Assembly: GCA_025938035.1 (NCBI GenBank)
Contig: JAICQE010000119.1
Coordinates: 1 to 14,508 of the forward strand
Direction: 5' to 3'
Length of the DNA stretch: 14,508 nucleotides
Origin: Vicinamibacteria bacterium
Lineage (GTDB): Bacteria; Acidobacteriota; Vicinamibacteria; Vicinamibacterales; UBA2999
The position numbers and the translations under genes were made by a program. This document shows, in pieces, positions 6,272 to 13,729 of this stretch. Positions within the stretch are counted from its first letter, which is position 1; each line of letters opens with the position of its first letter. The notes beneath the pieces are model-generated. The model worked only from the letters and a program-made list of their open reading frames with translations. It had not been told where the DNA came from and made no database searches.

Positions 6272-8038
6272 TTACCTGAGCGCCTCCTGCTGATCGAACG
6301 TACGGCGGAGGAACTCCTCGATGTCTTCGACGGTCCCCAGCGTCAGCACGCGCGCCGCGATTCGCCCCATCTCGCCGGCATGGGTCTCGACGACGACGGT
6401 GCGCGCCATCTGCAGCGCGCCGGGCGTCATGCTGAACTCGGTGAGGCCGCAGCCGATGAGCAGCCGCAGCAGCAGCGGATCGGACGCCATCTCGCCGCAG
6501 ACCGACACCGGAATGCCGCTGCGGACGGCGCCGCGGCGGACGGTACGGAGCAGGCGCAGCACCGCGGGATGCAGCGGCTCATAGCGGTTCGATACGCGAT
6601 CGTCGGTGCGATCGACGGCCAGCGTGTACTGAATGAGATCGTTGGTGCCGATCGTGAAGAAGTCGACCTCACGCGCCAGCTGCGACGCGGTGAACGCCGC
6701 TGACGGCACTTCGATCATGATCCCGACCGGCACGGGCGTCGTCTCGACGCCGCGCGCGCGGAGCTCGCCGCGTGCCTCGTCGAGCAGCGCTTTGGCGGCT
6801 CTCACTTCGTGCAGCGACGACACGAACGGAAACATCACGCGCAGGGGGCCGTGCGCCGCGGCCCGGAGGAGCGCGCGGATCTGCGTCTTGAAGATCGCCG
6901 GCTGCGCCAGGCCGAACCGGATGCCGCGCAGCCCGGCATGACTGCCGCGCTCGTGCTCCGCGAACCACCGTGCGTCGAGCGCGGCGTCCACCAGCGGCCG
7001 GTCCAGCTGGCGCTGATCGATATCGAACGTGCGGATGGTCACTGGACGGCCGCCCATCCGTTCGACCAGTTCGCGATAGACGTGATACTGCTCGTCCTCG
7101 GCCGCCATGTCCGGTGGACCGCCCACCAGCATGAACTCCGAGCGGTACAACCCGATGCCCTCGGCTCCCGCGCCAAGGGCCGCGGCCACGTCCTCGGCCC
7201 GCTCGATGTTGGCGTGCAGCGCAACGCGCACGCCGTCCCTGGTCGCGACCGGGCCCGTCGTCGTCACGATGTCATGAGCGGGCGTCTGCCGTTCGCGCGC
7301 TCGACGCTCGGCGTCGTGGCGCACGGGCGGCGCCGGATCGACGATCACCTCGCCTGATTCGCCGTCGACGATGACCGACACGCCGGGAGGAACCCGAACG
7401 CTGACGTCGTGCAGGCCGACGACCGCGGGGACGCCGAGCGAGCGGGCCAGGATGGCGGTGTGGTACGTGCGGCTGCCCGCGTCGGTGGCGAAGCCGCGAA
7501 TGCGCGTCCAGTCGAGCTGCGCCACCACCGACGGCGTGAGCTCGTCGGCGATGAGCACGCACGGCGTGTCGAGGTCCTGCAGGAGATCGCGCGCGCCACC
7601 CTTCTCGTCGCGCAGGTTCATGCGCAGCCGCCCGGCGATGTCGTGCAGATCGCCCTTGCGCTCGTGCAGGTACGGGTCGTCGACCCCGTCGAAGACCGCG
7701 GCGATCTCATCGAGCGCCCGCTGCACGGCCCACTCGGCGTTGACCCGCTCCTCCATGACGATGGTGGCGGCGCGTCCAACGAGCATCGGGTCGTCCAGCA
7801 TCAGCATCTGCGCGTCGAAGATCGCCGCCAGGTCCGCGCCCTTCAAATCGAGCACGCGGCGGCGGATCTGCTCGACCTGCTCCCGCGAGCGCATCCGCGC
7901 CCGATCGAGCGCGGACAATTCGCGGGCGACGCGATCCGGCGCGATCGGAAAGCGGATCACCTGGGTGCGCTGAATCGCCACCAGTGCCGGCCCGATCGCC
8001 AGGCCGGACGACACACCGATACCCGTCAAGCGTTCCAC
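6272..8038 (-). CDS. ptsI: PTS enzyme I (PEP-protein phosphotransferase)
   Basis: Enzyme I takes phosphate from phosphoenolpyruvate and passes it to the His of HPr. The 588-residue cytoplasmic protein has the full three-part layout: an HPr-binding N-domain (about 1-145), the swivelling phospho-His domain with His193 in GSRTYHTAILARSLGVPAVVG, and a PEP-binding barrel (about 262-580). Active-site residues of the E. coli enzyme are seen as Arg299 (LYRSEF), Arg336, Glu443 (MIEVP), Asn466-Asp467 (GTNDLIQY), Arg477 and Cys514 (VCGEMASD). An oddity is that the usual GGDK after RT-x-DI is DQRQ (341-344), with a longer, different loop behind it. The GTG start at 8038 has GGAG seven bases upstream and lies inside the ptsH end, a 13-base overlap. 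With HPr and EIIA but no permease, it probably feeds a regulatory PTS. Confidence 0.93.
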   Translation of the reverse strand: MERLTGIGVSSGLAIGPALVAIQRTQVIRFPIAPDRVARELSALDRARMRSREQVEQIRRRVLDLKGADLAAIFDAQMLMLDDPMLVGRAATIVMEERVNAEWAVQRALDEIAAVFDGVDDPYLHERKGDLHDIAGRLRMNLRDEKGGARDLLQDLDTPCVLIADELTPSVVAQLDWTRIRGFATDAGSRTYHTAILARSLGVPAVVGLHDVSVRVPPGVSVIVDGESGEVIVDPAPPVRHDAERRARERQTPAHDIVTTTGPVATRDGVRVALHANIERAEDVAAALGAGAEGIGLYRSEFMLVGGPPDMAAEDEQYHVYRELVERMGGRPVTIRTFDIDQRQLDRPLVDAALDARWFAEHERGSHAGLRGIRFGLAQPAIFKTQIRALLRAAAHGPLRVMFPFVSSLHEVRAAKALLDEARGELRARGVETTPVPVGIMIEVPSAAFTASQLAREVDFFTIGTNDLIQYTLAVDRTDDRVSNRYEPLHPAVLRLLRTVRRGAVRSGIPVSVCGEMASDPLLLRLLIGCGLTEFSMTPGALQMARTVVVETHAGEMGRIAARVLTLGTVEDIEEFLRRTFDQQEALR

Positions 8039-8304
8039 GTCGCTTCTCCGAATCCGCTCAGCACCAGCTCGGCCAGCGCCTCGACCGCCGCCTGCTCGTC
8101 GGTCCCGTCCGCCGAAATCGTGATCGTCGTTCCGCGCGCGGCCGCGAGAAGCAGAATCCCCATGATGCTCTTGCCATCCATCACCTTCGCATCGCGCGCG
8201 ACGCGCACCTGCGAGGTAAAGCGCGCCGCCAGATGCACGAACCGCGCGGCGGCGCGCGCATGCAGTCCCAGAGCGTTGACCACCGTCACCGACCGGCTCG
8301 TCAT
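8026..8304 (-). CDS. ptsH: HPr, phosphocarrier protein
   Basis: HPr carries the phosphate from Enzyme I to EIIA. The 92-residue protein shows the phospho-His site as NALGLHARAA, with His15 and Arg17. The Pro that normally follows Arg17 is Ala, a change also seen in other regulatory HPr proteins. The second regulatory site is intact: Ser46 in DGKSIMGI, the residue modified by HPr kinase/phosphorylase, whose gene lies about 1.6 kb upstream in the same string. Its ATG overlaps the EIIA stop as ATGA, and its end overlaps ptsI, so the three are translationally coupled. The family's usual length is 85-90 residues, so it is complete. Confidence 0.94.
   Translation of the reverse strand: MTSRSVTVVNALGLHARAAARFVHLAARFTSQVRVARDAKVMDGKSIMGILLLAAARGTTITISADGTDEQAAVEALAELVLSGFGEATWNA
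8046..8049 (-). promoter_or_regulatory. Ribosome binding site for the GTG start of ptsI
   Basis: GGAG on the minus strand, seven bases before GTG 8038, inside the ptsH coding end. It supports GTG over the overlapping TTG at 8029, where the spacing would be too long. Confidence 0.5.
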
Positions 8305-8708
8305 GCTTTCTCGGCCCGCAGCAGATCCGAGGCGACCCAGATCGCGTGCCGGCCGTGCTCGCGCATCTCACGCGCGACGGCGAGGAGCTCAGCCTGTTCC
8401 GTCACGCCGGACAGCTTGATCAGCATCGGGACGTTGACGCCCGTGATCACCTCGACCTTGTTCTCGGCGAGAAACGTCATCGCCAGGTTGCACGGCGTCC
8501 CGCCGAACATATCCGTGAGGATCAGCACGCCCTGCCCCTGATCGACGCGGCCGACCGCCTGGGCGATCTCCTCCCTGGCGTCGTTGGTGTCCTCGTGCCA
8601 GCCGATCGACACCGCGGCAAACCGCGGCAGATCCCCGACGATCGTTTCCGCCGCGCTGACCAGCTCCCTGGCCAGCTGACCGTGTGTCACGACGACGACA
8701 CCAATCAT
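8301..8708 (-). CDS. PTS EIIA component, mannose family
   Basis: A stand-alone EIIA of the mannose/fructose/sorbose family, 135 residues, that accepts phosphate from HPr. The phosphorylated His9 lies in VVVTHGQLA at the end of the first strand. The second signature LTDMFGGTPCN (64-74) forms the loop facing the active site. No EIIB, EIIC or EIID is encoded in the window, so sugar uptake is not its obvious role. In Alphaproteobacteria a similar lone EIIA-Man beside hprK and ptsH acts in a regulatory phosphorelay, and I infer the same here. No strong Shine-Dalgarno sequence precedes the ATG. It heads the EIIA-ptsH-ptsI trio after a 186-base gap from rapZ, so it may have its own promoter or be read from upstream. 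Confidence 0.92.
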   Translation of the reverse strand: MIGVVVVTHGQLARELVSAAETIVGDLPRFAAVSIGWHEDTNDAREEIAQAVGRVDQGQGVLILTDMFGGTPCNLAMTFLAENKVEVITGVNVPMLIKLSGVTEQAELLAVAREMREHGRHAIWVASDLLRAEKA

Positions 8709-8894
8709 GGCCGTTCACACTTCCCAGTGCTCAGTTCTCGGTTCCTGTTCACGTTCGGTGCAGGGTTCGAGTTCGTTGTTCGGCGTTCGGTTCGAGCTGC
8801 TGCGATGCCGAAGCGTGAACGCCTCGGCAGAACTGGAACCGAACTCCAGGACACGAATTGAGCAGCGAGAACCCGGAAGAGTGAACGATCATCG
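8709..8894 (-). repeat. Palindromic GTTC/GAAC-rich spacer between rapZ and EIIA
   Basis: The one sizeable gap in the minus-strand gene string. On the plus strand GTTC occurs ten times between 8713 and 8793, and GAAC six times between 8817 and 8885. GTTCACGTTCGG (8747-8758) pairs with CCGAAGCGTGAAC (8808-8820), one bulge. TCGGTTCC (8738-8745) pairs with GGAACCGA (8835-8842). GGTTCGAG is repeated directly at 8764 and 8789. I see no coding potential or named RNA family. A transcript would fold into a long imperfect hairpin. Confidence 0.5.
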
Positions 8895-9869
8895 TCAACT
8901 GTCCCTGTGCTTGACGCGCACGGTGATTCCTTTGACGCCGGCGAGCGTCCGCTTGAGCTCTTCCGCCAGCATGACCGACCGGTGCCGGCCCCCGGTACAC
9001 CCGATGGCCACGGTCAGGTAGCTCTTCCCTTCCTGCACGTACTGCGGCAGTGCGAAGGTGAGAAACGCCGTGAGCCGGTCGATGAAGTCCCGCGTCGAGG
9101 CATGGCGGCGCATGAAGCGGACGACGGCGCGGTCGCGGCCGGTCAGCGGCCGCAGCGTGTCGACGAAATGCGGGTTGGGCAGGCAGCGCACGTCGAACAC
9201 CAGATCGGCGTCCATCGGCACGCCATGCTTATACCCGAAACTCACCAGATTGACGACCATGGCGGCGCGCCCGCCTTCGTCGCGCGACATCCGCATGAAG
9301 ACATCGCGCAGCTCATGTACCGTCAGGTTGGACGTGTCGAGCACCAGGTCCGCCATCGCGCGGATGCTGTTCATCTTCGTCCGCTCTTCCCTGATGCCTT
9401 CGGAGACCGAACGGTCGGGCGCGAGCGGATGCGGACGGCGCGTCTCGCTGAAGCGCCGCACGAGCGTGGACGGATCGGCCTCGAGAAAGATCAGCCGCGG
9501 CGTGATGCCGGGCAGCGTCTTCAACCTGCGGAAGACGCGCGGGAACTCCTTCAGAAAGCCGCTTTCGCGGACGTCGGCGACAATCGCGACCTTTTCGAGG
9601 CCCGTGTCCGCGCGCGACGCCAGCTCCGCCATCGTCGGAATCAGGGTCGACGGCAGGTTGTCGACGCAGAAGTAGCCGAGATCTTCCAGCGCGCGAATCG
9701 CCTGCGTCTTCCCTGCTCCCGACAATCCGGTCAGGATGACAAAGCGGCGCGTTCCGCGCTCGGCGGCGCCAGGGGCGCGCGACGGCTTCCTCGCCAGCGT
9801 CAGCGGCTTCCTTCTCCGACGCGGCTTGTCCGCCGCGGCTTTAGCGGAGGCCGACGGCTTCCTCGTCAC
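8895..9869 (-). CDS. rapZ: RapZ, nucleotide-binding RNA adapter-like protein
   Basis: RapZ (YvcJ/YhbJ family) binds nucleotides. In E. coli it delivers a small RNA to RNase E to control glucosamine-6-phosphate synthase, which links it to envelope precursor supply. The 324-residue protein has a Walker A loop GLSGAGKT (48-55), the following LEDLGYFCVDNLP segment, and a C-terminal domain with VSFGYKHGVP...DLVFDVRCLPNP and IGCTGGRHRSV, both hallmark motifs. It is about 40 residues longer than E. coli RapZ (284). The extra N-terminus (1-42) is low-complexity and very basic, with 15 Lys/Arg and a run of five at 17-21. The GTG start overlaps the hprK stop by four bases and has an excellent ribosome binding site, so the extension is probably real. 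The RNA-adapter role is inferred from the E. coli protein. Confidence 0.93.
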   Translation of the reverse strand: MTRKPSASAKAAADKPRRRRKPLTLARKPSRAPGAAERGTRRFVILTGLSGAGKTQAIRALEDLGYFCVDNLPSTLIPTMAELASRADTGLEKVAIVADVRESGFLKEFPRVFRRLKTLPGITPRLIFLEADPSTLVRRFSETRRPHPLAPDRSVSEGIREERTKMNSIRAMADLVLDTSNLTVHELRDVFMRMSRDEGGRAAMVVNLVSFGYKHGVPMDADLVFDVRCLPNPHFVDTLRPLTGRDRAVVRFMRRHASTRDFIDRLTAFLTFALPQYVQEGKSYLTVAIGCTGGRHRSVMLAEELKRTLAGVKGITVRVKHRDS

Positions 9870-10858
9870 ACGGGCCCTCCGTGCTCGACGTCCTCGTCCG
9901 CGTGTCCGTCGCCCTCCGCGTCGTCGCGCAGCTGCTCATCGAGCCGCGATGCCAGGTCACGTGCGGCGTTGAGTCCGCGCGCCCGCAGCAGCTGGTTTCG
10001 CGCCGCGACCTCGACCAGGATTGCCAGATTCCGTCCGGGGGCCACCGGCATGTGGACGAGCGGAATCTTGACGCCAAAGAGCTCCCACGCGTTCTCGTCC
10101 AGGCCGAGGCGGTCGTAGTCGCGCGCCGCATCCCATCGTTCCAGCTGCACGACGAGCTCCATGCGCTTCGACATGCGCGTGGCGGCAACACCGAACAAAT
10201 CACGGATGTTGATGACGCCCAGACCGCGGACTTCCATGTGATGCCGCGTCAGCTCCGGGCATGTGCCGATCAGGTCCGTCTCGCCTCGACGCCGCACCTC
10301 CACCGCGTCGTCGGCCACCAGACGGTGACCGCGGACGACCAGATCGAGGGCGCATTCGCTCTTGCCGATCCCGCTGTCGCCGATGATCAGCACGCCGAGG
10401 CTGAGGATGTCCATCAGCACGCCGTGCACGAGCTGACGCACGGCGAGGAGGCTTTCGAGCAGGACGCCGATCTTCGCGATCGCGGCCGGCGTCGCCGTTG
10501 ACGTGCGCAGCAGCGGCACGTGATACCGCTCGCAGGCCGCCAGCAGCTGCGGCGGCGGCGTCCAGCCGCCGGTGACGAGCACGCAGGGAATGTCGTGGGT
10601 GAACGCGGCCGCGAGCACGTTCAGCAGCGTGTCGCTGTCGAGCCCGTCCAGATAGCGGACTTCGCTCTCGCCGAACACGAGAATCCGGCCCGGCTGCAGG
10701 TATTCGTGGAATCCCGCCAGCGCGAGCCCGGTTTTCTGGATATGCGGGCTGGTGATCGGACGCTCGGCGCCCTCGCGCCCACTCAGCAGTTCGAGCGGCA
10801 GGCCTATCGCATCGGGCCGGCTCTGGAGAAGGCCGGCAACCGTGAGCTGCGGCTGCAT
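9866..10858 (-). CDS. hprK: HPr kinase/phosphorylase
   Basis: HprK/P phosphorylates Ser46 of HPr with ATP and can remove the phosphate again, tuning the PTS relay to energy state. The 330-residue protein has a less conserved N-domain (1-130), then the catalytic domain. Landmarks are the catalytic His145 (VHGVLMDI), Walker A GDSGIGKS (160-167), GHRLVADDAVEV (177-188), the signature MEVRGLGVINIRDLFG (208-223), and the C-terminal loop PVAPGRNLAILVEVAARN (271-288). Length is close to the usual 310-320, the surplus being an acidic tail (307-325, ten Asp/Glu). The ATG follows the hpf stop by 11 bases with no clear ribosome binding site. The end overlaps rapZ as GTGA. Its substrate HPr is encoded in the same gene string. 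Confidence 0.95.
   Translation of the reverse strand: MQPQLTVAGLLQSRPDAIGLPLELLSGREGAERPITSPHIQKTGLALAGFHEYLQPGRILVFGESEVRYLDGLDSDTLLNVLAAAFTHDIPCVLVTGGWTPPPQLLAACERYHVPLLRTSTATPAAIAKIGVLLESLLAVRQLVHGVLMDILSLGVLIIGDSGIGKSECALDLVVRGHRLVADDAVEVRRRGETDLIGTCPELTRHHMEVRGLGVINIRDLFGVAATRMSKRMELVVQLERWDAARDYDRLGLDENAWELFGVKIPLVHMPVAPGRNLAILVEVAARNQLLRARGLNAARDLASRLDEQLRDDAEGDGHADEDVEHGGPV
9876..9880 (-). promoter_or_regulatory. Ribosome binding site for the GTG start of rapZ
   Basis: GGAGG on the minus strand, six bases before GTG 9869 and inside the hprK end. It is the reason to accept the long N-terminus of RapZ; there is no other good in-frame start before the Walker A strand. Confidence 0.7.
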
Positions 10859-10869
10859 GGCGGCGGCTG

Positions 10870-11445
10870 CTACGCCTCGGGCTCGATCAACCCCAGATTC
10901 CCGTCCGAACGGCGGAACAGGACGTTGATCGTGTCGGTGGCCGCATTGCGGAAGACGAGGAATGCATCGGCGCCGTCGACCACCTCGAGCGCTGCCTCGT
11001 CAACCGACATCGGCTTCACCTCGTACCGGCGCGCCCGGACGATGCGGAGCACGCGAGACTCGCCCGCCGCCGCGCGGCTTCCGAACGCCCTCGCGCCGCG
11101 CTCCGGCCGCGGCGTCGCCGACGCCGCCTTCGCCGCGGAAATTCCCTGCCGCTTTCCTTTGCTCCAGCGGCTCTTGAGGCTGCGGACCTGGCGGTCGACC
11201 TTGTCGGCCGCGGCGCTCAGCGCGGTATCCACGTCGCGGCCCGTGGCTTCGCCGTGGAGGAAATGGTCGCCGCGGGCGTGCAGCGTAACTTCCGCGTGGA
11301 CGCGCGACTTCTCCTTCCGCAGGACGACCTGTGCCGAGACGGCACTGTCGTTCAGCAGCCGCAGCATCGGCGCGAGCCGCTGTTCGATCAGACGACGGAT
11401 GGACGGGGTAATCGTGATGTGACGGCCGGTCAGTTCGAGGCGCAT
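10870..11445 (-). CDS. hpf: Ribosome hibernation-promoting factor, long form
   Basis: HPF inactivates ribosomes when growth slows. The long form pairs two 70S particles into 100S dimers by itself. The 191-residue protein has the ribosome-binding N-domain at 1-98 (MRLELTGRHITITPSIRRLIEQRL, with a basic DKVDRQVRSLKSRWSKGKR helix). A charged Ala/Arg linker spans about 99-130. The dimerising C-domain is at about 133-191 (RRYEVKPMSVDEAALE...AFLVFRNAATDTINVLFRRSDGNLGLIEP). The short gammaproteobacterial HPF beside rpoN lacks this C-domain, so this is a long-form gene in the classic rpoN-linked position. I chose the ATG at 11445; an upstream in-frame start near 11487 would add 14 basic residues before the conserved beginning. 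It follows rpoN by 73 bases. Confidence 0.94.
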   Translation of the reverse strand: MRLELTGRHITITPSIRRLIEQRLAPMLRLLNDSAVSAQVVLRKEKSRVHAEVTLHARGDHFLHGEATGRDVDTALSAAADKVDRQVRSLKSRWSKGKRQGISAAKAASATPRPERGARAFGSRAAAGESRVLRIVRARRYEVKPMSVDEAALEVVDGADAFLVFRNAATDTINVLFRRSDGNLGLIEPEA

Positions 11446-11461
11446 GGGGTATCGCCGCCGC

Positions 11462-11479
11462 ACGGCCCTTGCGGGCCGT
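11462..11479 (-). other. Hairpin between rpoN and hpf
   Basis: ACGGCCC and GGGCCGT form a perfect seven-pair stem with a four-base loop, 16 bases before the hpf start on the minus strand. Without a T-run it is not a clear terminator. It could shield the hpf start or mark RNA processing. Confidence 0.4.
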
Positions 11480-11485
11480 ACGCTC

Positions 11486-11538
11486 AATAAAGCACCTGCT
11501 CAATAGAGAACCGTGCGCTTAATAGAGAACCTTGCGCT
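11486..11538 (-). repeat. Imperfect triplication of the rpoN 3' end
   Basis: An 18-base unit covering the last RpoN codons and stop (11538-11521) is repeated at 11519-11502 with one mismatch, period 19. A looser third copy lies at 11500-11486. Each copy ends in a VLY-stop-like string (TAA, TGA, TGA). It looks like slipped duplication of the gene end and lies wholly after the true stop. Confidence 0.55.
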
Positions 11539-12940
11539 GGTTCGAGGTCGGGATCTTCAGCTCTTCGCGGTACTTCGCGATGGTGCGCCGTGCGAGCTCG
11601 AGCCCTTCCCGCTGCAGGATGCTGACAATCTTCGAATCACTCAGCGGTTTCCGCGGGTCTTCCTGCTCGATGATCTTGCGGATGCGCTGCTTGATCGTGA
11701 CGGATGACACCGCCTCGCCGTACGAGCTGGCGATGCCGCTGTGGAAGAAGTACTTCATCTCGAACACGCCCTGCGGCGTGTGCATGTACTTGTTGGTCAC
11801 CACGCGGCTGACGGTGGATTCGTGCATGCCGATGTCGTTGGCGACGTCGCGCAGCACGAGCGGTCGTAAGTACTCGATCCCGTGATCGAGGAAGTCCTTC
11901 TGGAAATTGATGATGCTGGTCGCGACCTTGTGAATGGTCTTCTGGCGCTGCTCGACGGACTTGATCAGCCACAGCGCCGAGCGGAACTTGTCCTTCACGT
12001 AGGCGCGCGTTTCGTCGGTGTTCTCGGTGGCGCTCTTGTCGAGCAGCCGCCGGTAGACGGGGCTGATACGCAGCTGCGGCAGCCCCTCTTCGTTGAGGAC
12101 CGCGACGTACTGGTCCTCGACTTTCACGACATACACGTCCGGGATGACGTACTGCGACTGCGACGGGTTGTAGCGGCTTCCCGGTTTCGGATCGAGATGG
12201 CGAATCAGCTCGATGTGCTGCTTCAGATCGTCTATCGAGGTCCCGAGCTTGCGCGCCAGCTCCGGCACCTGATGGTTCTGCAGCAGCCGCATGTGCTCGG
12301 TGACGATGCGCTCCGCCGGCGTGCCGGTCATGCCGAGGTGGCGCAGTTGCAGCAGCAGGCACTCCTGGAGGTCGCGTGAAGCGACGCCGATCGGATCGAA
12401 GCCCTGCACCAGACGCAGCGCGTTTTCCACGTCCTCGGTCGGCCAGGGTCCCATCGCCGACAGCTCGTCGACCGTCGCCACGAGATACCCGTCGTCGTCG
12501 AGATTGCCGATGATCGCTTCGCCGATCTCCCGCAGCCTGGCGTCGTCGGTCTGCATCGAGAGCTGCCAGAGCAGATGATCGGACAGCGATGACGCGGTCG
12601 AGAGCGTGTTCTCGATCGGCGGCAGCTCTTTGACTTCGGTCGGCGTGCGCGGCCGGTACCCGTCGTCGAGATAGTCGCCGAAGAAGTACTCGTAGTCCTG
12701 GTCGTCCCAGGTGTCCTTCTTCTCCGCCGGCTTTTCTTCGGCTTTTTCCTGCGTCGCCTCGACGGGCTGCAGCTCTTCCGTGGGGACTTCCTCGAGCATC
12801 GGATTCTCGACCATTTCCTGGTTGAGCAGCTCCGACAGCTCCAGCGTGGACATCGGCAGCAGCTTGATCGCCTGCTGCAGCGATGGCGTCAGGATCAGTT
12901 TCTGGACGAGCTTGGTGTGCAGTTTCTGCGAAATCGCCAT
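11519..12940 (-). CDS. rpoN: RNA polymerase sigma-54 factor
   Basis: Sigma-54 directs RNA polymerase to -24/-12 promoters and needs an AAA+ activator. The 473-residue protein has the activator-responsive region I (residues 6-52, QKLILTPSLQQAIKLLPMSTLELSELLNQE), rich in Leu/Gln. An acidic region II follows at about 53-107 (many Asp/Glu, including DDQDYEYFFGDYLDDG). The core-binding domain is at about 115-300, with GNLDDDGYL and GFDPIGVASRDLQECLLLQL. A helix-turn-helix lies in VANDIGMHESTVSRVVTNKYMHTPQG (366-391). The RpoN box ARRTIAKYREE is at 450-460, with NQRK after it. Length is normal for the family. The ATG lacks an obvious Shine-Dalgarno sequence, but region I starts immediately after it, fixing the start. 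It lies 60 bases after lptB and before hpf, the widespread conserved order. Confidence 0.97.
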   Translation of the reverse strand: MAISQKLHTKLVQKLILTPSLQQAIKLLPMSTLELSELLNQEMVENPMLEEVPTEELQPVEATQEKAEEKPAEKKDTWDDQDYEYFFGDYLDDGYRPRTPTEVKELPPIENTLSTASSLSDHLLWQLSMQTDDARLREIGEAIIGNLDDDGYLVATVDELSAMGPWPTEDVENALRLVQGFDPIGVASRDLQECLLLQLRHLGMTGTPAERIVTEHMRLLQNHQVPELARKLGTSIDDLKQHIELIRHLDPKPGSRYNPSQSQYVIPDVYVVKVEDQYVAVLNEEGLPQLRISPVYRRLLDKSATENTDETRAYVKDKFRSALWLIKSVEQRQKTIHKVATSIINFQKDFLDHGIEYLRPLVLRDVANDIGMHESTVSRVVTNKYMHTPQGVFEMKYFFHSGIASSYGEAVSSVTIKQRIRKIIEQEDPRKPLSDSKIVSILQREGLELARRTIAKYREELKIPTSNQRKVLY

Positions 12941-13000
12941 GATCGTCGGACTGTCTAGCTGCGCTCCCTGCTCATCATTCCCATCTTAATCCACCGCCCC

Positions 13001-13729
13001 CTAATCGAGGCGAAACTCGTGCCCGAGGTAAATACGCCGGACGTCCTCGTCGGCCGCCAGCGACGCAGGCGTTCCACTGCGGAAGATAGCACCATCGTGC
13101 ACGATGTATGCCCGATCGGTGATGCGCAGCGTCTCGCGCACGTTGTGATCGGTGACCAGCACGCCGATTCCGCGCTCCTTCAGATGAAAAATCATTTTCT
13201 GGATGTCGCCGACCGCGATCGGATCGATGCCCGCGAACGGCTCATCCAGCAGGATGAAGCGCGGCGAAATCACCAGCGCTCGGGTGATCTCCGCGCGGCG
13301 CCGCTCGCCGCCCGACAGCGTGTGCGCCGGTGACTTGGCGAGCGGTGTGAGATTGAGCTCAGCCATCAGCTCGGCGGCGCGCGTCTTCCGCTCGGCGCGC
13401 GAGAGCTTCTGCGTTTCGAGGATCGCCAGGATGTTCTGCTCGACTGTCAGCCCGCGAAAGATCGACGGTTCCTGCGGCAGGTAGCCGATGCCCTTGCGGG
13501 CGCGCGCGTACATCGGCGCGCTGGTGAGATCTTCGCCGTCGAGGACCACGCGGCCGGCGTCGGGGGAGGTCAAGCCGACGGTCATATAAAACGTGGTCGT
13601 CTTGCCTGCGCCATTCGGACCGAGCAGGCCGACGATCTCGCCGGACGCGACTTCGATGCTGACACCGCGGACGACCGTACGTCCGCTGTATGACTTCGTC
13701 AGATCGTGTGTGCTGAGCGTGGAGGACAT
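13001..13729 (-). CDS. lptB: LptB, LPS export ABC transporter ATPase
   Basis: LptB powers extraction of lipopolysaccharide from the inner membrane as part of LptB2FGC. The 242-residue cytoplasmic ATPase shows Walker A GPNGAGKT (37-44), the Q-loop region [21 protein letters not shown] (80-100), signature LSGGERRR (138-145), Walker [14 protein letters not shown] (158-170) and switch His195 (VTDHNVRET). The segment [15 protein letters not shown] and the FAGIDPIAV string are typical of LptB rather than other ABC ATPases. The ATG shares one base with the lptA stop (TGATG), implying coupled translation. No lptF/lptG is in view, as these are usually encoded elsewhere. Confidence 0.96.
   Translation of the reverse strand: MSSTLSTHDLTKSYSGRTVVRGVSIEVASGEIVGLLGPNGAGKTTTFYMTVGLTSPDAGRVVLDGEDLTSAPMYARARKGIGYLPQEPSIFRGLTVEQNILAILETQKLSRAERKTRAAELMAELNLTPLAKSPAHTLSGGERRRAEITRALVISPRFILLDEPFAGIDPIAVGDIQKMIFHLKERGIGVLVTDHNVRETLRITDRAYIVHDGAIFRSGTPASLAADEDVRRIYLGHEFRLD

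Noticed and set aside
8245..8262. HPr lacks the Pro after the active-site His-Ala-Arg
   Set aside because: An Ala at this position occurs in other regulatory-type HPr proteins. His15, Arg17 and Ser46 are intact, so it is not a defect.
7409..8419. Plus-strand open frame of about 336 codons opposite ptsI, ptsH and EIIA
   Set aside because: It crosses three overlapping, motif-confirmed genes and has no family features.
8709..8894. CRISPR-like repeats, because GTTC and GGTTCGAG recur
   Set aside because: Spacing is irregular and short, with no repeat unit of 24 bases or more, so it is a palindromic low-complexity spacer.
8907..10118. Long plus-strand open frame of about 400 codons opposite rapZ and hprK
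   Set aside because: It lies antisense to two genes with complete catalytic motifs, has an Arg/His/Gln-rich composition with no domain, and is expected from GC-rich codon usage.
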